A stretch of 64,000 nt of DNA from an uncultured Pelagibacteraceae bacterium (GTDB lineage Bacteria; Pseudomonadota; Alphaproteobacteria; Pelagibacterales; Pelagibacteraceae). The notes under the pieces are model-generated. The model made no database searches, was not told the DNA's origin, and saw only the letters and a program-made list of their open reading frames with translations. The DNA is taken from assembly GCA_902592655.1 (NCBI GenBank), contig CACJFE010000006.1:1-64000 (forward strand), read 5' to 3'. Below are positions 18,074-27,276 of this stretch, piece after piece. A program made the position numbers and the translations under genes. Each line of letters opens with the position of its first letter. Positions within the stretch are counted from its first letter, which is position 1.

Positions 18074-19079
18074 CAAAGTTCCTATAAAATTCAACTAATT
18101 TCTTTACTCTATCAGGATCTGTTTCGGGAAGTAAACCATGGCCTAAGTTAAAAATATAAGGAATACCTTTAAAGGCTTGTATGTATTTCGTCGCCCCTTC
18201 TAACATTTCACTCTCTGATGCTAACAATTTCTTTGGATCCAAACCACCTTGAATTACAACGTTTCTTAAGTTTTTTCTTACCCAATCTGGATCAACTTCA
18301 TAATCTATATTTATGCCGTCCGGTCTAACTATATTATTAAATTCATAATATTTTTCTTTGATGCCCCGTGGAAAACAAATATTAGGAATTTTCTCTTTTT
18401 TGCAAAAATCAACTATTTTTAAATTTGGTATGTAACAGTATTCATTAATATCCTCAACGGGTGCCAGCCCGGCCCAGGAATCAAATATTTGAACTATATC
18501 AGCTCCAGCATCTATTTGATTTTTAATATGTACACATAAAAAAGTTATTATTTTCTTTAAAATTTTATCAATTGTAGTTTTTTCTTTTTTTAACTTTGTG
18601 ATATCTACTTCTTTATTACCCCCTTTTTTAATGTTCAACATATAGATAAGTAAAGTCCAAGGTGCTCCTATAAACGATATTAAAGATTTTTTTTTGTCTA
18701 GTTTTTTTCTTGTTATTTCGATTGATTTATAAACTGGATTTAGTGTTTTTGAGAATTGATTTTCTGTAACATCTAAAAAACTTTCTAAATTGAAATTACT
18801 TAGCTCGGGACCACTTTTTTTAATAAATTTAACACTTTGACCTAACGAATAAGGCACTATCAATATATCTGAAAAAATAATTGCTGAGTCCAAATTAAAT
18901 CTTTTAATAGGGTGTAAAGTTATCTCAGAACTCAATTCACTATTTAAACAAAGTTTAATAAAGTCAGGGTTTTTTTTTCTAATTTCCCTAAATTCAGGCA
19001 AATATCTACCTGCTTGTCTCATAAACCAGATAGATTTACAAATATTTTTCTTTTCCAAAATTTCTTTAAGAATAGTCAT
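18066..19079 (-). CDS. hemE: Uroporphyrinogen decarboxylase
   Basis: HemE removes four carboxyls from uroporphyrinogen III. The 337-residue barrel protein carries WFMRQAGRYLPEFREIRKKN near residue 18, IFSDILIVPYSLGQ, and IFDSWAGLAP in the middle, with NLGHGLLPETDPD near the end. It is the first gene of the hemE-hemH-hemJ operon. Its 5' side faces the 273-base gap proposed here as the replication origin; hemE flanks the origin in Caulobacter and Rickettsia. Confidence 0.98.
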   Translation of the reverse strand: MTILKEILEKKNICKSIWFMRQAGRYLPEFREIRKKNPDFIKLCLNSELSSEITLHPIKRFNLDSAIIFSDILIVPYSLGQSVKFIKKSGPELSNFNLESFLDVTENQFSKTLNPVYKSIEITRKKLDKKKSLISFIGAPWTLLIYMLNIKKGGNKEVDITKLKKEKTTIDKILKKIITFLCVHIKNQIDAGADIVQIFDSWAGLAPVEDINEYCYIPNLKIVDFCKKEKIPNICFPRGIKEKYYEFNNIVRPDGINIDYEVDPDWVRKNLRNVVIQGGLDPKKLLASESEMLEGATKYIQAFKGIPYIFNLGHGLLPETDPDRVKKLVEFYRNFDE

Positions 19080-19352
19080 ATTAAATAAATAAATGTTTAC
19101 AAAGTTGTTACTGTACTAGGGCCTGTTGAAATCTCATATAACTATTTATACACGTTTTATACATAGTTTGTTTAATAACTTTTCAAAAAACCTTAATATT
19201 TAAACCGTTTATTAATTATATAAACATTACTAGATTAATATTATTAACAATTAATAAAACCTTAAGATAATGTTAATTAATGTTATTTTTTTTATTCACT
19301 TCATTATAATGGGTGGAAAAATATTATTTATTAACTATTTGTTAACATACAT
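19080..19352. other. oriC: Predicted chromosomal replication origin (oriC)
   Basis: This 273-base gap, the longest intergenic stretch in the window, is very AT-rich and separates divergent hemE and the DUF299 gene, the gene pair that flanks the mapped origins of Caulobacter crescentus and Rickettsia prowazekii. It contains two tandem DnaA-box-like 9-mers 11 bases apart, an AT-rich tract with TTATTAA/TTAATAA dyad (19241-19257) and repeated TTAA, and a TATAAT (19305-19310) that could be the -10 of the rightward gene. parS-like sites and parAB lie about 18.5 kb away. Not shown by experiment. Confidence 0.65.
19146..19165 (+). promoter_or_regulatory. Two tandem DnaA-box-like 9-mers
   Basis: TTATACACG (19146-19154) and TTATACATA (19157-19165) each differ from TTATACACA by one base and fit the TTATNCACA DnaA consensus at eight of nine positions. 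Their 11-base start-to-start spacing places them on one helix face. Two sites are few for an origin, and AT-rich sequence yields near matches by chance, so they support rather than prove oriC. Confidence 0.45.
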
Positions 19353-20171
19353 ATGAACGAAAAATACAATGTATATCTTGTGTCTGACTCCACAGGCGAA
19401 ACCCTTGATAGGATTTTTTTATCTCTTAAATCACAATTTGCAAAATTTTCTTACGAAAAGAGGGAATTTGCGTTCGTGAGAACAGAACAACAAATTAATA
19501 AGATAATTATAGATTGTAACAAATCAGAAAACCCATTAATTCTCTACACAATCGTTGAGACAAAGCTGGCAAAATACATATCAAGTCAAAGCGAAAAAAA
19601 TAATGTTCCTTGTTTTGGTATCTTAGGAAATTTAATTTTAAGTTTCTCAAAATTATTAAATCAAAAGGCAATTCACAAACCAAGCGCCCAACACGTTTTG
19701 GATGATGATTATTATAAGAGAATAGAAGCAATTCAATTTACAATGACACATGATGACGGTAAAAAAGTTGACGATATCGAAGAAGCCGATGTCATTCTTT
19801 TGGGAGTCAGTAGAACCAGTAAAACACCAACCTCTATATATTTAGCAAATAGAGGTTATAAAACAATTAACATACCGCTAGTATTGGAACAAAAAGTACC
19901 TAAAGGGCTAATATTAAATAAAAAAGCTTGTATAGTTGGTTTAATAGCCGATCCAGAAAGGTTAGCAGACATTAGGAGGAATAGAGTTGCGATAATGAAT
20001 GATCATAAAATTAAAGATTACACAAATCTAGATTATATTAAAAAAGAAGTGGATGATTCCAAAAATTTATTTAAAAAAAATAATTGGCCAACAATAGACG
20101 TAACAAGAAGGTCAGTAGAGGAAACAGCAGCTTCAATTTTAAAGATTATTGAGATTAAAAGAAATAAATGA
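19353..20171 (+). CDS. DUF299 bifunctional kinase/pyrophosphorylase (PpsR type)
   Basis: This family (RP001 in Rickettsia) reversibly phosphorylates a threonine in pyruvate phosphate dikinase or PEP synthase, so it controls the pyruvate/PEP step. The 272-residue protein has VYLVSDSTGETLDRI at the start and the P-loop GVSRTSKTPTS (151-161). The C-terminus holds RRSVEETAASIL. It is the first gene rightward from the proposed origin and overlaps the maf start by 4 bases. The dikinase itself is not in the window. Confidence 0.94.
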   Translation: MNEKYNVYLVSDSTGETLDRIFLSLKSQFAKFSYEKREFAFVRTEQQINKIIIDCNKSENPLILYTIVETKLAKYISSQSEKNNVPCFGILGNLILSFSKLLNQKAIHKPSAQHVLDDDYYKRIEAIQFTMTHDDGKKVDDIEEADVILLGVSRTSKTPTSIYLANRGYKTINIPLVLEQKVPKGLILNKKACIVGLIADPERLADIRRNRVAIMNDHKIKDYTNLDYIKKEVDDSKNLFKKNNWPTIDVTRRSVEETAASILKIIEIKRNK

Positions 20172-20752
20172 AAATAATTTTAGCCTCAAAAAGCGGTGTA
20201 AGAAAAAAAATTTTAGATAATTACAAAATCGATTCAGATGTTGTGTTGTCTAATGTAGATGAGGAAGAAGTAAAAACTTCACTTCTGGCAGAGGGAGCAA
20301 ATCCATTATTAGTATCTAAAAATTTAGCAGAAATTAAGTCTGTTAAGGTTAGTAGTAAAAATCCTGATAGACTTGTTCTGGGTGCAGATAGTGTTATTTC
20401 TCTCAATAATGAACTCATTAACAAACCTAGATCTAGAGATGAAGCTTTAAAAATTTTAAAAAAGTTAAATAATTCCAAACATTATCTTATAAGCTCCGTA
20501 TGTTTTTCAAAAAACGGAGCAATGGTTTGGAATCATTCAGATTCATCCGAACTCAAAATGAAGAATTTTAAAGAAAAGGAGCTTTTGGATTACCTTAACA
20601 AGATTGATACTGAAACACTATTGGCTTACGGAGTGTATCAAATCGAAGCTAATGGCTTAGATTTATTCGAATACATTAAAGGTGATCATAATTCAATTAT
20701 GGGTCTGCCAATAAAAGATATTATCAACTATATTAACCAATATAAAAAATGA
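20168..20752 (+). CDS. maf: Maf-like nucleotide pyrophosphatase
   Basis: Maf proteins hydrolyse non-canonical or excess nucleoside triphosphates to monophosphates. The 194-residue protein has IILASKSGVRKKIL where the family has ASxSPRR, so the loop is degenerate but basic, and the catalytic-aspartate motif VLGADSVI (D74). ATGA overlaps join it to both neighbours, placing it in the DUF299-maf-aroE-coaE-dnaQ run conserved beside alphaproteobacterial origins. Confidence 0.9.
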   Translation: MKIILASKSGVRKKILDNYKIDSDVVLSNVDEEEVKTSLLAEGANPLLVSKNLAEIKSVKVSSKNPDRLVLGADSVISLNNELINKPRSRDEALKILKKLNNSKHYLISSVCFSKNGAMVWNHSDSSELKMKNFKEKELLDYLNKIDTETLLAYGVYQIEANGLDLFEYIKGDHNSIMGLPIKDIINYINQYKK

Positions 20753-21570
20753 AAAAAAAATATGGAATAATTGGGAATCCAATTAAGCATTCTTTATCAC
20801 CTGTACTTCACAATTACTGGTTTAGAAAATATGAAATCGACGCTAATTATTCAATAATCGATGTTAAAGAAAACGAAATATCTGTAATTATTAAAAAATT
20901 AAAAAATGAGGAATTTAATGGAATAAATATTACTCTTCCTTATAAGCAAAAGATCGTCCCTCATTTAAGCCGGCTTGTTAATGATGCATTAATTACAAGC
21001 TCAGTAAACACTGTTTATCTTGACGATAAGAAGGCATTAATTGGTGAAAACACGGATGTGTTTGGTTTGCAAGCCGCCTACTTAAAAGAAGTTGATAACT
21101 CCTCAAAAAAAAAGACTTTAGTAATCGGAGCCGGTGGAGTTTCACCATCAGTAATTCTTGCTTTACAAAAATCGGGCGTGAAAGATATTTCGATAACAAA
21201 CCGAACTAAAGAAAAATGTATATTTCTTAAGAAAAAGTTTAGCAGTTTGAAAGTTTTAAATTGGGAAGAATTAGAAGAAAGAATAAAAAATTATGACATT
21301 ATTATAAATGCAACAAGTTTAGGCTTGAAAAACGGACAGGATTTTGAATTTAATTTTGATAGAATAAAAGAAAATTTGATTTACATTGACACGATATATA
21401 ATCCATTGGAAACAAAAACTCTAAAGTATTTAAAAGAGAAAAATATCAAAGTTTTCAACGGCCTGAATATGTTTATCTATCAAGGTCAAAAATCTTTTTA
21501 TTTATGGAATAAAATTAATCCTGAAATTGATCAAGAATTAGTAGAATTACTATTAAATAAACTCAAATGA
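20749..21570 (+). CDS. aroE: Shikimate dehydrogenase
   Basis: AroE reduces 3-dehydroshikimate to shikimate with NADPH in aromatic amino acid synthesis. The 273-residue protein has the substrate domain IIGNPIKHSLSPVLHN at the start, the catalytic K66 in NITLPYKQ and D103 in GENTDVFG. The NADP-binding loop GAGGVSPSVI follows near 127, and NRT after the second strand fits an NADP-preferring basic clamp. Overlaps on both sides (4 bases) keep it in the operon. Confidence 0.97.
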   Translation: MKKKYGIIGNPIKHSLSPVLHNYWFRKYEIDANYSIIDVKENEISVIIKKLKNEEFNGINITLPYKQKIVPHLSRLVNDALITSSVNTVYLDDKKALIGENTDVFGLQAAYLKEVDNSSKKKTLVIGAGGVSPSVILALQKSGVKDISITNRTKEKCIFLKKKFSSLKVLNWEELEERIKNYDIIINATSLGLKNGQDFEFNFDRIKENLIYIDTIYNPLETKTLKYLKEKNIKVFNGLNMFIYQGQKSFYLWNKINPEIDQELVELLLNKLK

Positions 21571-22133
21571 AAAAAATTGGAATTACAGGTTCTTTAGCCT
21601 CTGGGAAAACTACTGCTAGTAAAATTCTTTCATCAGGTAGAGGACCATTATTCAGTGCAGACTTAATAGTAAAAAAATTGTATCAAAATAAGAATTTTAT
21701 TAGATTTTTATCAAAAAAAATTAAAATTAATTATGACAAAAGCTTAAAAAAAAAATTAATAAATGTATTAATAAAAAACCAGATCAATCTAAGAAAAATT
21801 GAAAAAATAATACACCCTTTAGTCAGAAAAGAAATGTTGAGATTTACAAAAAAAAATAAAAATAGTTCAATCTTATTTTATGAGATACCTCTTCTAATTG
21901 AAAGTAAACTCAATAAAAAGTTTGACGTAATCATCTTCATAAAAGCAAAAAAAACGATAAGATTTAAGAGATTTAAAGCCAAGGGAGGAAACAAAAAACT
22001 CTTCGAAATCCTAAATAAAAAACAATTGAGTGATAAAAAAAAAATAAATTTTTGCGACCACGTTGTTGTTAATGAAAGCAATAAAAAGATTTTAAAGGAA
22101 AACTTATTAGATATAATCAATAGATATGAATGA
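21567..22133 (+). CDS. coaE: Dephospho-CoA kinase
   Basis: CoaE phosphorylates the 3'-hydroxyl of dephospho-CoA, the final step of coenzyme A synthesis. The 188-residue P-loop kinase has ITGSLASGKTTAS (P-loop 8-16), the FSADLIVKKLY segment after it, IHPLVRKEM in the middle and FYEIPLLIESKL as the substrate lid. It is unusually Lys/Asn/Ile-rich, in line with AT-driven codon drift. It overlaps aroE by 4 bases and dnaQ by 8. Confidence 0.95.
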   Translation: MKKIGITGSLASGKTTASKILSSGRGPLFSADLIVKKLYQNKNFIRFLSKKIKINYDKSLKKKLINVLIKNQINLRKIEKIIHPLVRKEMLRFTKKNKNSSILFYEIPLLIESKLNKKFDVIIFIKAKKTIRFKRFKAKGGNKKLFEILNKKQLSDKKKINFCDHVVVNESNKKILKENLLDIINRYE

Positions 22134-22785
22134 AATATTCTTAGACACGGAGACTACAGGTTTATCTTTCAAAGAAGGGCACAGAATAGTGGAAATAGCA
22201 TGTATAGAAACCAAAGATTTGATACCCACTGGTTCAGTATTTCATAAATTAATAAACCCTAAGAGAGATGTGCCAAAAGAAGCTTTCAAAATTCATGGTT
22301 TTTCTGAAGAATTCTTAAGCACTAAAGAAACTTTTGATAAAATCGCCGACGAATTTTTAAAATTTATCGAAGAAAAAAAAATAATAATTCACAACGCAAG
22401 TTTTGACTTAAGTTTTTTAAATGGTGAGCTAGACTTATTAAAAAAGAGGCAGATAAAAAATGATTTTGTAATAGATTCACTAGAAGTTGCAAGAAATAAA
22501 TATCCAGGAACATCTAATTCTTTAGATGCGCTTTGTAAGAAGTTTAATATAGATTTATCTAAGAGAACAAAACATAATGCATTGCTTGATTGTGAACTAT
22601 TAAGAGAAGTTTACATAAACCTTTTAGATGTTAAGGAACCAAAATTCAATTTATCTTCATCAGGCGTCGAACAAAATTTAACTAAAAATAAAAAATACTA
22701 TAAAAAAATTCTAAATATTTCAGACGACGAAATAAGATTGCATAAAGAGTTTTTAAAAAAAGAGCTAAAGAAAAATTTTTATTGA
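22126..22785 (+). CDS. dnaQ: DNA polymerase III epsilon subunit (proofreading exonuclease)
   Basis: DnaQ is the 3'-5' proofreading exonuclease of the replicase. The DEDDh exonuclease motifs are present: D7 and E9 in LDTETTGL, the NASFDLSFL motif near 93-101, and H-x4-D in KHNALLDCELL. The C-terminal tail (about 175-219), which in other species binds the alpha subunit, is Lys-rich. It is convergent with secB, overlapping by 7 bases. Confidence 0.96.
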   Translation: MNEIFLDTETTGLSFKEGHRIVEIACIETKDLIPTGSVFHKLINPKRDVPKEAFKIHGFSEEFLSTKETFDKIADEFLKFIEEKKIIIHNASFDLSFLNGELDLLKKRQIKNDFVIDSLEVARNKYPGTSNSLDALCKKFNIDLSKRTKHNALLDCELLREVYINLLDVKEPKFNLSSSGVEQNLTKNKKYYKKILNISDDEIRLHKEFLKKELKKNFY

Positions 22786-23198
22786 ATTTTACGCATATTG
22801 TAAAGTTTTTCAAAATCTACATTTTCATTTATCTTTATATCTTTAAAACCAGAGCACTCGAAAAGGCTAATAAATATTTGTCTTAGTTCTTTATAAATTT
22901 GAGATGGTACTTTTATTAAAATAATTTTTTCCATTTCATTTTTTTCTATAGTGTCGTCGGAAAGCTCTATCATAGTTGAAAATACTATTCTGGTATTAAT
23001 ACTATCATCGCTTTTTTTAATTGGACTTAAGTTAAGAGAGGTTAAAATTTCTATTATATTTTTTTTTACTTGATTACTTTTAATATCAATATTTATCTTA
23101 TAGTTTTTAATTTCTTTTGACAGCAAAAAAAAAGTTTTAGGATTAGGTATCTTGAAATTTATTTCTCTAATGTATTTACCAATAATTTTATAATTCAT
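22779..23198 (-). CDS. secB: SecB-like export chaperone
   Basis: SecB holds precursors unfolded and delivers them to SecA. The 139-residue protein has the family layout: a YIREINFKIPNP start matching the ISFEAPN strand, four central strands, and a C-terminal helix with VDFEKLYNMRK where SecB has VNFDALF. Overall it is far from E. coli SecB, and the usual Gly-rich central loop is replaced by Lys/Asp/Ile sequence. Position between dnaQ and fxsA is the usual alphaproteobacterial one and supports the call. Confidence 0.82.
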   Translation of the reverse strand: MNYKIIGKYIREINFKIPNPKTFFLLSKEIKNYKINIDIKSNQVKKNIIEILTSLNLSPIKKSDDSINTRIVFSTMIELSDDTIEKNEMEKIILIKVPSQIYKELRQIFISLFECSGFKDIKINENVDFEKLYNMRKIQ

Positions 23199-23610
23199 CT
23201 TTGTTCTTATTTACGATTTCACCTTCAATCGTTTTATTCATTTTACCCGTTTTTTTTTCAAATTTTTTATCTGTAAGCGCAATTTTTAAAAAAATATTTC
23301 TAGTAAAAGGTATAAGCAATGCAAAGCCAATAAAATCTGTTAAAAAACCTGGTATAATTAATAATATTGCAGCAAACGCTATTGAAGCTCCTGAAATCAA
23401 CTCATAAATTGGAGTTTTGTTTTGATACAGATTGGTTAACCCTGACTTTAAAGTCCGTAAACCTTGAACTCGAGCATAGTAAATACCTAAAATTGCAGTA
23501 AAAAAAACTAGAGCTAAAGTGTTAAGAGCTCCAATTTTACCGCCAATTTTGATCATTAAGAAAATCTCTATAGCTGGTAATCCTATAAAAATAATAAAAA
23601 ATGTGTTCAT
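23188..23610 (-). CDS. fxsA: FxsA family membrane protein
   Basis: FxsA is a small cytoplasmic-membrane protein; in E. coli excess FxsA relieves exclusion of phage T7 by the F plasmid. Its normal role is unknown. The 140-residue protein has the family opening IFIGLPAIEIFLMIKIGGKIGALNT, an ARVQG segment after the second helix, and the LLIIPGFLTDFIGFALLIP helix. A charged tail (about 113-140) follows. It overlaps secB by 11 bases, and its start lies 45 bases from the divergent Tim44-like gene. Confidence 0.93.
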   Translation of the reverse strand: MNTFFIIFIGLPAIEIFLMIKIGGKIGALNTLALVFFTAILGIYYARVQGLRTLKSGLTNLYQNKTPIYELISGASIAFAAILLIIPGFLTDFIGFALLIPFTRNIFLKIALTDKKFEKKTGKMNKTIEGEIVNKNKDEL

Positions 23611-23654
23611 TTGTCAGATACAAAATTATATTATTCATGTATATTTATCAAATT

Positions 23655-24257
23655 ATGAGTAACAGTTTTGGCTATTTAGACATAATCTTATTAGGGATGA
23701 TCGCAGGATTCATAATTCTACGACTCAGAAGTATATTAGGAAGAAAAACAGGGCATGAGTCAAAGTTATACCCTAACTTTGCAGAAAAAAAATTTACAAT
23801 GCCTAAAAAAGATGCCGAAACACCAAAACCAAATTTAGATACCTTAGAAGGAGAAAATAAAAAAGAGTTTCTTAAAGGTGCAGAAATAGCATACGAAAGT
23901 ATTTTAACATCTTTTGCAAATGGAGACTTAATTAAGTTAAAAGCATTATTGTCACCTAATATGTTTTCTAATTTTTCAGATGCCATTAAAGTTAGAAATA
24001 AAGAAAAAATTAAATCAGAATTTACATTCATTGGTGTTAAAGAATCATCTGTTGAAAAATATGAGAAGATAAAAGATAACTTATTTGCTACTGTGAAGTT
24101 TGTAGCTGAAGTAATTTCTGTAAAAAAAGATAAAGACGACAAGATTATCGAGGGCAATCCTGACAAAATAAAATTTGTAACTGATAGTTGGAAATTTACA
24201 AAAAATATCAATAATAAAAGTCCTAACTGGTATCTATCTGAAATCATTAGCCAGTGA
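23655..24257 (+). CDS. Tim44-like domain membrane-anchored protein
   Basis: The 200-residue protein has one N-terminal membrane helix (about 4-20), a basic region RLRSILGRKTGHE and a C-terminal Tim44/TimA-like domain (about 75-200) with FLKGAEIAYESILTSFANGD near its start. Bacterial relatives bind the inner membrane and are thought to help membrane-protein biogenesis. I chose the ATG at 23655 because an upstream ATG at 23601 would overlap the divergent fxsA start. The TGA stop overlaps the GTG start of the Smr gene. Confidence 0.85.
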   Translation: MSNSFGYLDIILLGMIAGFIILRLRSILGRKTGHESKLYPNFAEKKFTMPKKDAETPKPNLDTLEGENKKEFLKGAEIAYESILTSFANGDLIKLKALLSPNMFSNFSDAIKVRNKEKIKSEFTFIGVKESSVEKYEKIKDNLFATVKFVAEVISVKKDKDDKIIEGNPDKIKFVTDSWKFTKNINNKSPNWYLSEIISQ

Positions 24258-24673
24258 CAAACAAAAAAGGTCTTTCTAAAGAAGATAAAAATACGTGGCA
24301 AGAATATATTAAAAATCCTTCAGACGTTTATGACAAGGATAAACGCAATTCCCTTAAAAGTAAATTAAAAGGCAGATTCAAATTTGATCTACATGGTTAC
24401 ACTTTAAGTGAAGCAAATATTAAAGTTAAAGACCTGATAATTTCTTGTGTAGAAAATAATTATAAGGAAATATTATTAATTACGGGTAAAGGAAATCATT
24501 CTACAAATGAAAAAAATATTTACGTCTCCAAAGATTTAGGAAAACTAAAATTTTCCGTACCTGAGTATATTAAATCTAATGAAGAACTAAGCAAATATAT
24601 AATATCTATAGAAGAAGCTAATGTAATAGACGGTGGAGAAGGTGCAATTTTGATAAAAATAAGAAATTTATAA
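24254..24673 (+). CDS. Smr domain protein
   Basis: Smr domains are small nucleases that act on DNA branches or on collided-ribosome mRNA, depending on the protein. The 139-residue protein has a charged N-terminal helix, then [11 protein letters not shown] (DLHG motif near 44-47), [10 protein letters not shown] (the TGxGxHS motif) and the terminal [10 protein letters not shown] strand. It starts at a GTG inside the Tim44-like stop (GTGA). In other alphaproteobacteria I recall a lytic transglycosylase gene between these two; here it is missing. Convergent with hslU with a 6-base overlap. Confidence 0.92.
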   Translation: MTNKKGLSKEDKNTWQEYIKNPSDVYDKDKRNSLKSKLKGRFKFDLHGYTLSEANIKVKDLIISCVENNYKEILLITGKGNHSTNEKNIYVSKDLGKLKFSVPEYIKSNEELSKYIISIEEANVIDGGEGAILIKIRNL

Positions 24674-26044
24674 AATAAATTTTGATAGATCCGTATCTTT
24701 TACCAAGTTACCCAAGTTTTCTTGTACAAATTTTTTGTCGACAGTTATAGTTTCTCCTGCTTTATCAGTAGCATTAAAACTAATGTCGTCTAAAACTTTC
24801 TCAATTATTGTGTGAAGCCTTCTCGCTCCAATATTTTCTACTGAAGAATTTACTTCTGCAGAAATCTTTGCAAGCATATCAATTCCGTCTTCAGAAAATT
24901 CAAGATTAACATCTTCAGTCTTTAATAAAGACTTGTATTGTTTGATTAAACTGTTGTCCGGCTCTTTCAAAATTCTTTTAAAATCATCCTCTTTCAGAGC
25001 ATTTAGCTCTACTCTTATAGGAAGTCTTCCTTGTAGCTCTGGTAAAAGATCAGACGGTTTTGCTAATTGAAAGGCTCCTGATGCGATAAAAAGAATATGA
25101 TCAGTTTTTATCGGACCATGTTTAGTGTTTACAGTTGTACCTTCAATCAAAGGCAACAAATCTCTTTGAACCCCTTCTCTTGAAACGTCTCCACCGACTC
25201 TATCGCTTCTTGCAGAAACTTTATCTATTTCATCTAAAAACACAATTCCATTTTCTTCTGTTGCTCTCTTAGCTTCTTTAATAATTTTATCTTCTTCGAT
25301 CATTTTATCTGACTCTTGGGCAACTAAAATTCCGTGAGATTCTTTAACAGTCATCTTTTTTTTCTTACCTTTTTTCCCGCCCATCGACTTACCCAAGATA
25401 TCTCCCAAATTAACCATCCCGATATTTCCTCCAGGCATCCCAGGTATTTCAAAACTTTGTAACCCAGAAGAAGAATCTTGAACTTCAATCTCTATTTCAT
25501 TTTTATCTAAGTCGCCATTTCTTAATCTTTTTCTAAAACTTTCTCTTGTAGCAACACTTGCTTTATTACCGACTAATGCATCCAGAACCTTTTCCTCTGC
25601 TTTTAATTCAGCTTTAGCCTTAACTTCTTTTCTCTTTCTCTCTCTTTCCATCGCTATAGCAATTTCAATCAAATCTCTGATGATTTGTTCAACGTCTTTA
25701 CCTACGTACCCTACTTCAGTAAATCTTGTCGCTTCAACTTTTATGAAAGGTGCTTCAGCTAATCTTGAAAGTCTTCTTGATATTTCAGTTTTACCTACTC
25801 CAGTTGGACCAATCATAAGTATATTTTTCGGCAACACTTCGTCTCTCATTTCATCAGTAAGGGCCTGTCTTCTCCACCTATTTCTTAATGCAACAGCAAC
25901 AGCTTTTTTTGCTTCTTTTTGACCGATCACATATCTATCTAGCTCTGAAACTATTTCTCTTGGAGAAAGAGCGCTGACCCTTGAGCTGTCAGATTTAGAT
26001 CCTTTAACTAGCTTTAAATTTGTTTCTTTTTTTGATTTTGACAT
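24668..26044 (-). CDS. hslU: ATP-dependent protease ATPase subunit HslU
   Basis: HslU is the AAA+ unfoldase of the HslUV protease. The 458-residue protein has an extra ~20-residue polar N-terminus, then [17 protein letters not shown], Walker A GPTGVGKT (79-86), the GYVGKDVE pore loop, an I domain (about 130-235, with a Lys-rich GKKGKKKKM stretch), Walker [10 protein letters not shown] and the C-terminal LSKFIL tail that inserts into HslV. It follows hslV with no gap, so the two are co-transcribed. Confidence 0.98.
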   Translation of the reverse strand: MSKSKKETNLKLVKGSKSDSSRVSALSPREIVSELDRYVIGQKEAKKAVAVALRNRWRRQALTDEMRDEVLPKNILMIGPTGVGKTEISRRLSRLAEAPFIKVEATRFTEVGYVGKDVEQIIRDLIEIAIAMERERKRKEVKAKAELKAEEKVLDALVGNKASVATRESFRKRLRNGDLDKNEIEIEVQDSSSGLQSFEIPGMPGGNIGMVNLGDILGKSMGGKKGKKKKMTVKESHGILVAQESDKMIEEDKIIKEAKRATEENGIVFLDEIDKVSARSDRVGGDVSREGVQRDLLPLIEGTTVNTKHGPIKTDHILFIASGAFQLAKPSDLLPELQGRLPIRVELNALKEDDFKRILKEPDNSLIKQYKSLLKTEDVNLEFSEDGIDMLAKISAEVNSSVENIGARRLHTIIEKVLDDISFNATDKAGETITVDKKFVQENLGNLVKDTDLSKFIL

Positions 26045-26584
26045 TTAAATTTTTTCCATTGTTACGTTATTGTTCGTGAATACACAAATGTCTGATGCAA
26101 CTTTCAAAGCTTTTTTGGCTATCTCTTCAGCTTTCATGTCAGTCTCGATTAAAACTTTAGCAGCTGCAAGAGCATAGTTTCCTCCAGATCCAATTCCAAT
26201 AATTCCATCCTCTGGTTCTAAAACATCACCAGTTCCAGAAATTATAAAGCTATGATTTTTATCTGCTACTGCCATTAATGCTTCTAATCGTCTTAAAAAT
26301 TTATCACTTCTCCAATCTTTAGCTAGTTCTACAGCTGCTCTTTGTAAGTTACCGGCGTGCTTTTCTAATTTTGCTTCGAGTCTTTCAAATAAAGTTAGAG
26401 CGTCTGCAGTTGATCCTGCAAATCCTGCGATTACTCCTCTGCTCTCAATTTTTCTAACTTTCTTGGCCTTGCTTTTTAAAACTGTATTACCAAGACTGAC
26501 TTGACCGTCTCCTGCTACAATGGTCTCCCCGCCCTTTCTAAGAAGGACAATAGTAGTACCGTGCCATTTTTCAGCTGTATTCAT
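26045..26584 (-). CDS. hslV: ATP-dependent protease proteolytic subunit HslV
   Basis: HslV is the proteasome-like chamber with an N-terminal threonine nucleophile. After removal of a nine-residue leader ending WHG the mature protein would begin at T10 ([10 protein letters not shown]); alphaproteobacterial HslV often has such a leader. K42-V43-R44, the [18 protein letters not shown] helix and [12 protein letters not shown] are conserved. Length is 179 aa. The 96-base gap upstream also serves the divergent hisB. Confidence 0.97.
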   Translation of the reverse strand: MNTAEKWHGTTIVLLRKGGETIVAGDGQVSLGNTVLKSKAKKVRKIESRGVIAGFAGSTADALTLFERLEAKLEKHAGNLQRAAVELAKDWRSDKFLRRLEALMAVADKNHSFIISGTGDVLEPEDGIIGIGSGGNYALAAAKVLIETDMKAEEIAKKALKVASDICVFTNNNVTMEKI

Positions 26585-26680
26585 GAAGTTATATGTGGAG
26601 ATTATTTTGAGATCTTCAATAGTGATTTATTGATAAAATGACCATTTAAATATATATCAAAGGTAAATCAGGCATAGTTT

Positions 26681-27271
26681 ATGAGTAGAAAAGCAAAAAT
26701 TACTAGAAAAACAAAAGAGACCAGTATTTCTGTCGCGGTTAATCTTGATGGAAAAGGAAAGTATAAAATTAAAACTGGAATAGGTTTTTTAGACCATATG
26801 TTGGAGCAACTATCAAAACACTCCCTTATAGATTTAGATGTTAAAGCTAAAGGTGACACGCATATAGATTTACATCACACTACTGAAGATACAGGTATTG
26901 CAATTGGTGAAGCTATTAAAAAAGCAGCAGGTAACCGTAAAGGAATTACACGATATGCATCAACAATGATTCCTATGGATGAAACTCTGAGTCGGGTTTC
27001 AATAGATGTATCGAATAGACCTTATTTAATCTGGAAAGTAAATTTACCGGTTGAGAAACTTGGTGAGATGGACACAGAATTATTTAAAGAGTGGTTTCAA
27101 GCATTTTCACAATCAGCTGGAGTTACTTTACACATAGAAAATATTTACGGTGAAAATAGTCACCACAAGATTGAGTCGTGTTACAAAGGTTTAGCTAGAT
27201 CATTAAAAGATGCTTTAGCAATTGATAAAAGAATTAAAAACGCAATACCTTCGACAAAAGGCTCTATTTAA
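26681..27271 (+). CDS. hisB: Imidazoleglycerol-phosphate dehydratase
   Basis: HisB removes water from imidazoleglycerol phosphate, step six of histidine synthesis. It is the monofunctional 196-residue form with no phosphatase domain. Metal-binding histidine motifs are [13 protein letters not shown] (about 38-50), [16 protein letters not shown] and [15 protein letters not shown]. It opens a five-gene histidine run (hisBHAFE) with overlaps or gaps of a few bases. The other his genes are not in the window. Confidence 0.98.
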   Translation: MSRKAKITRKTKETSISVAVNLDGKGKYKIKTGIGFLDHMLEQLSKHSLIDLDVKAKGDTHIDLHHTTEDTGIAIGEAIKKAAGNRKGITRYASTMIPMDETLSRVSIDVSNRPYLIWKVNLPVEKLGEMDTELFKEWFQAFSQSAGVTLHIENIYGENSHHKIESCYKGLARSLKDALAIDKRIKNAIPSTKGSI

Positions 27272-27276
27272 AATTG

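Noticed and set aside
19251..19265. TTAA-N7-TTAA, a CtrA-type site in the proposed origin
   Set aside because: The spacing matches, but TTAA is so frequent in this AT-rich gap that a chance pair is expected, and I am not sure the clade has CtrA.
23672..24301. A 209-codon open frame on the minus strand
   Set aside because: It lies wholly antisense to the Tim44-like gene and into the Smr start, has no recognisable domain, and its composition (Phe/Ser/Leu-rich) is what the complement of Lys/Asn/Glu-rich coding gives.
26591..26620. RpoH-like promoter for hslV (ATTGAAG and CCACATAT on the minus strand)
   Set aside because: The -10 would place the transcript start on the hslV ATG itself, and both boxes are weaker than those before dnaK.
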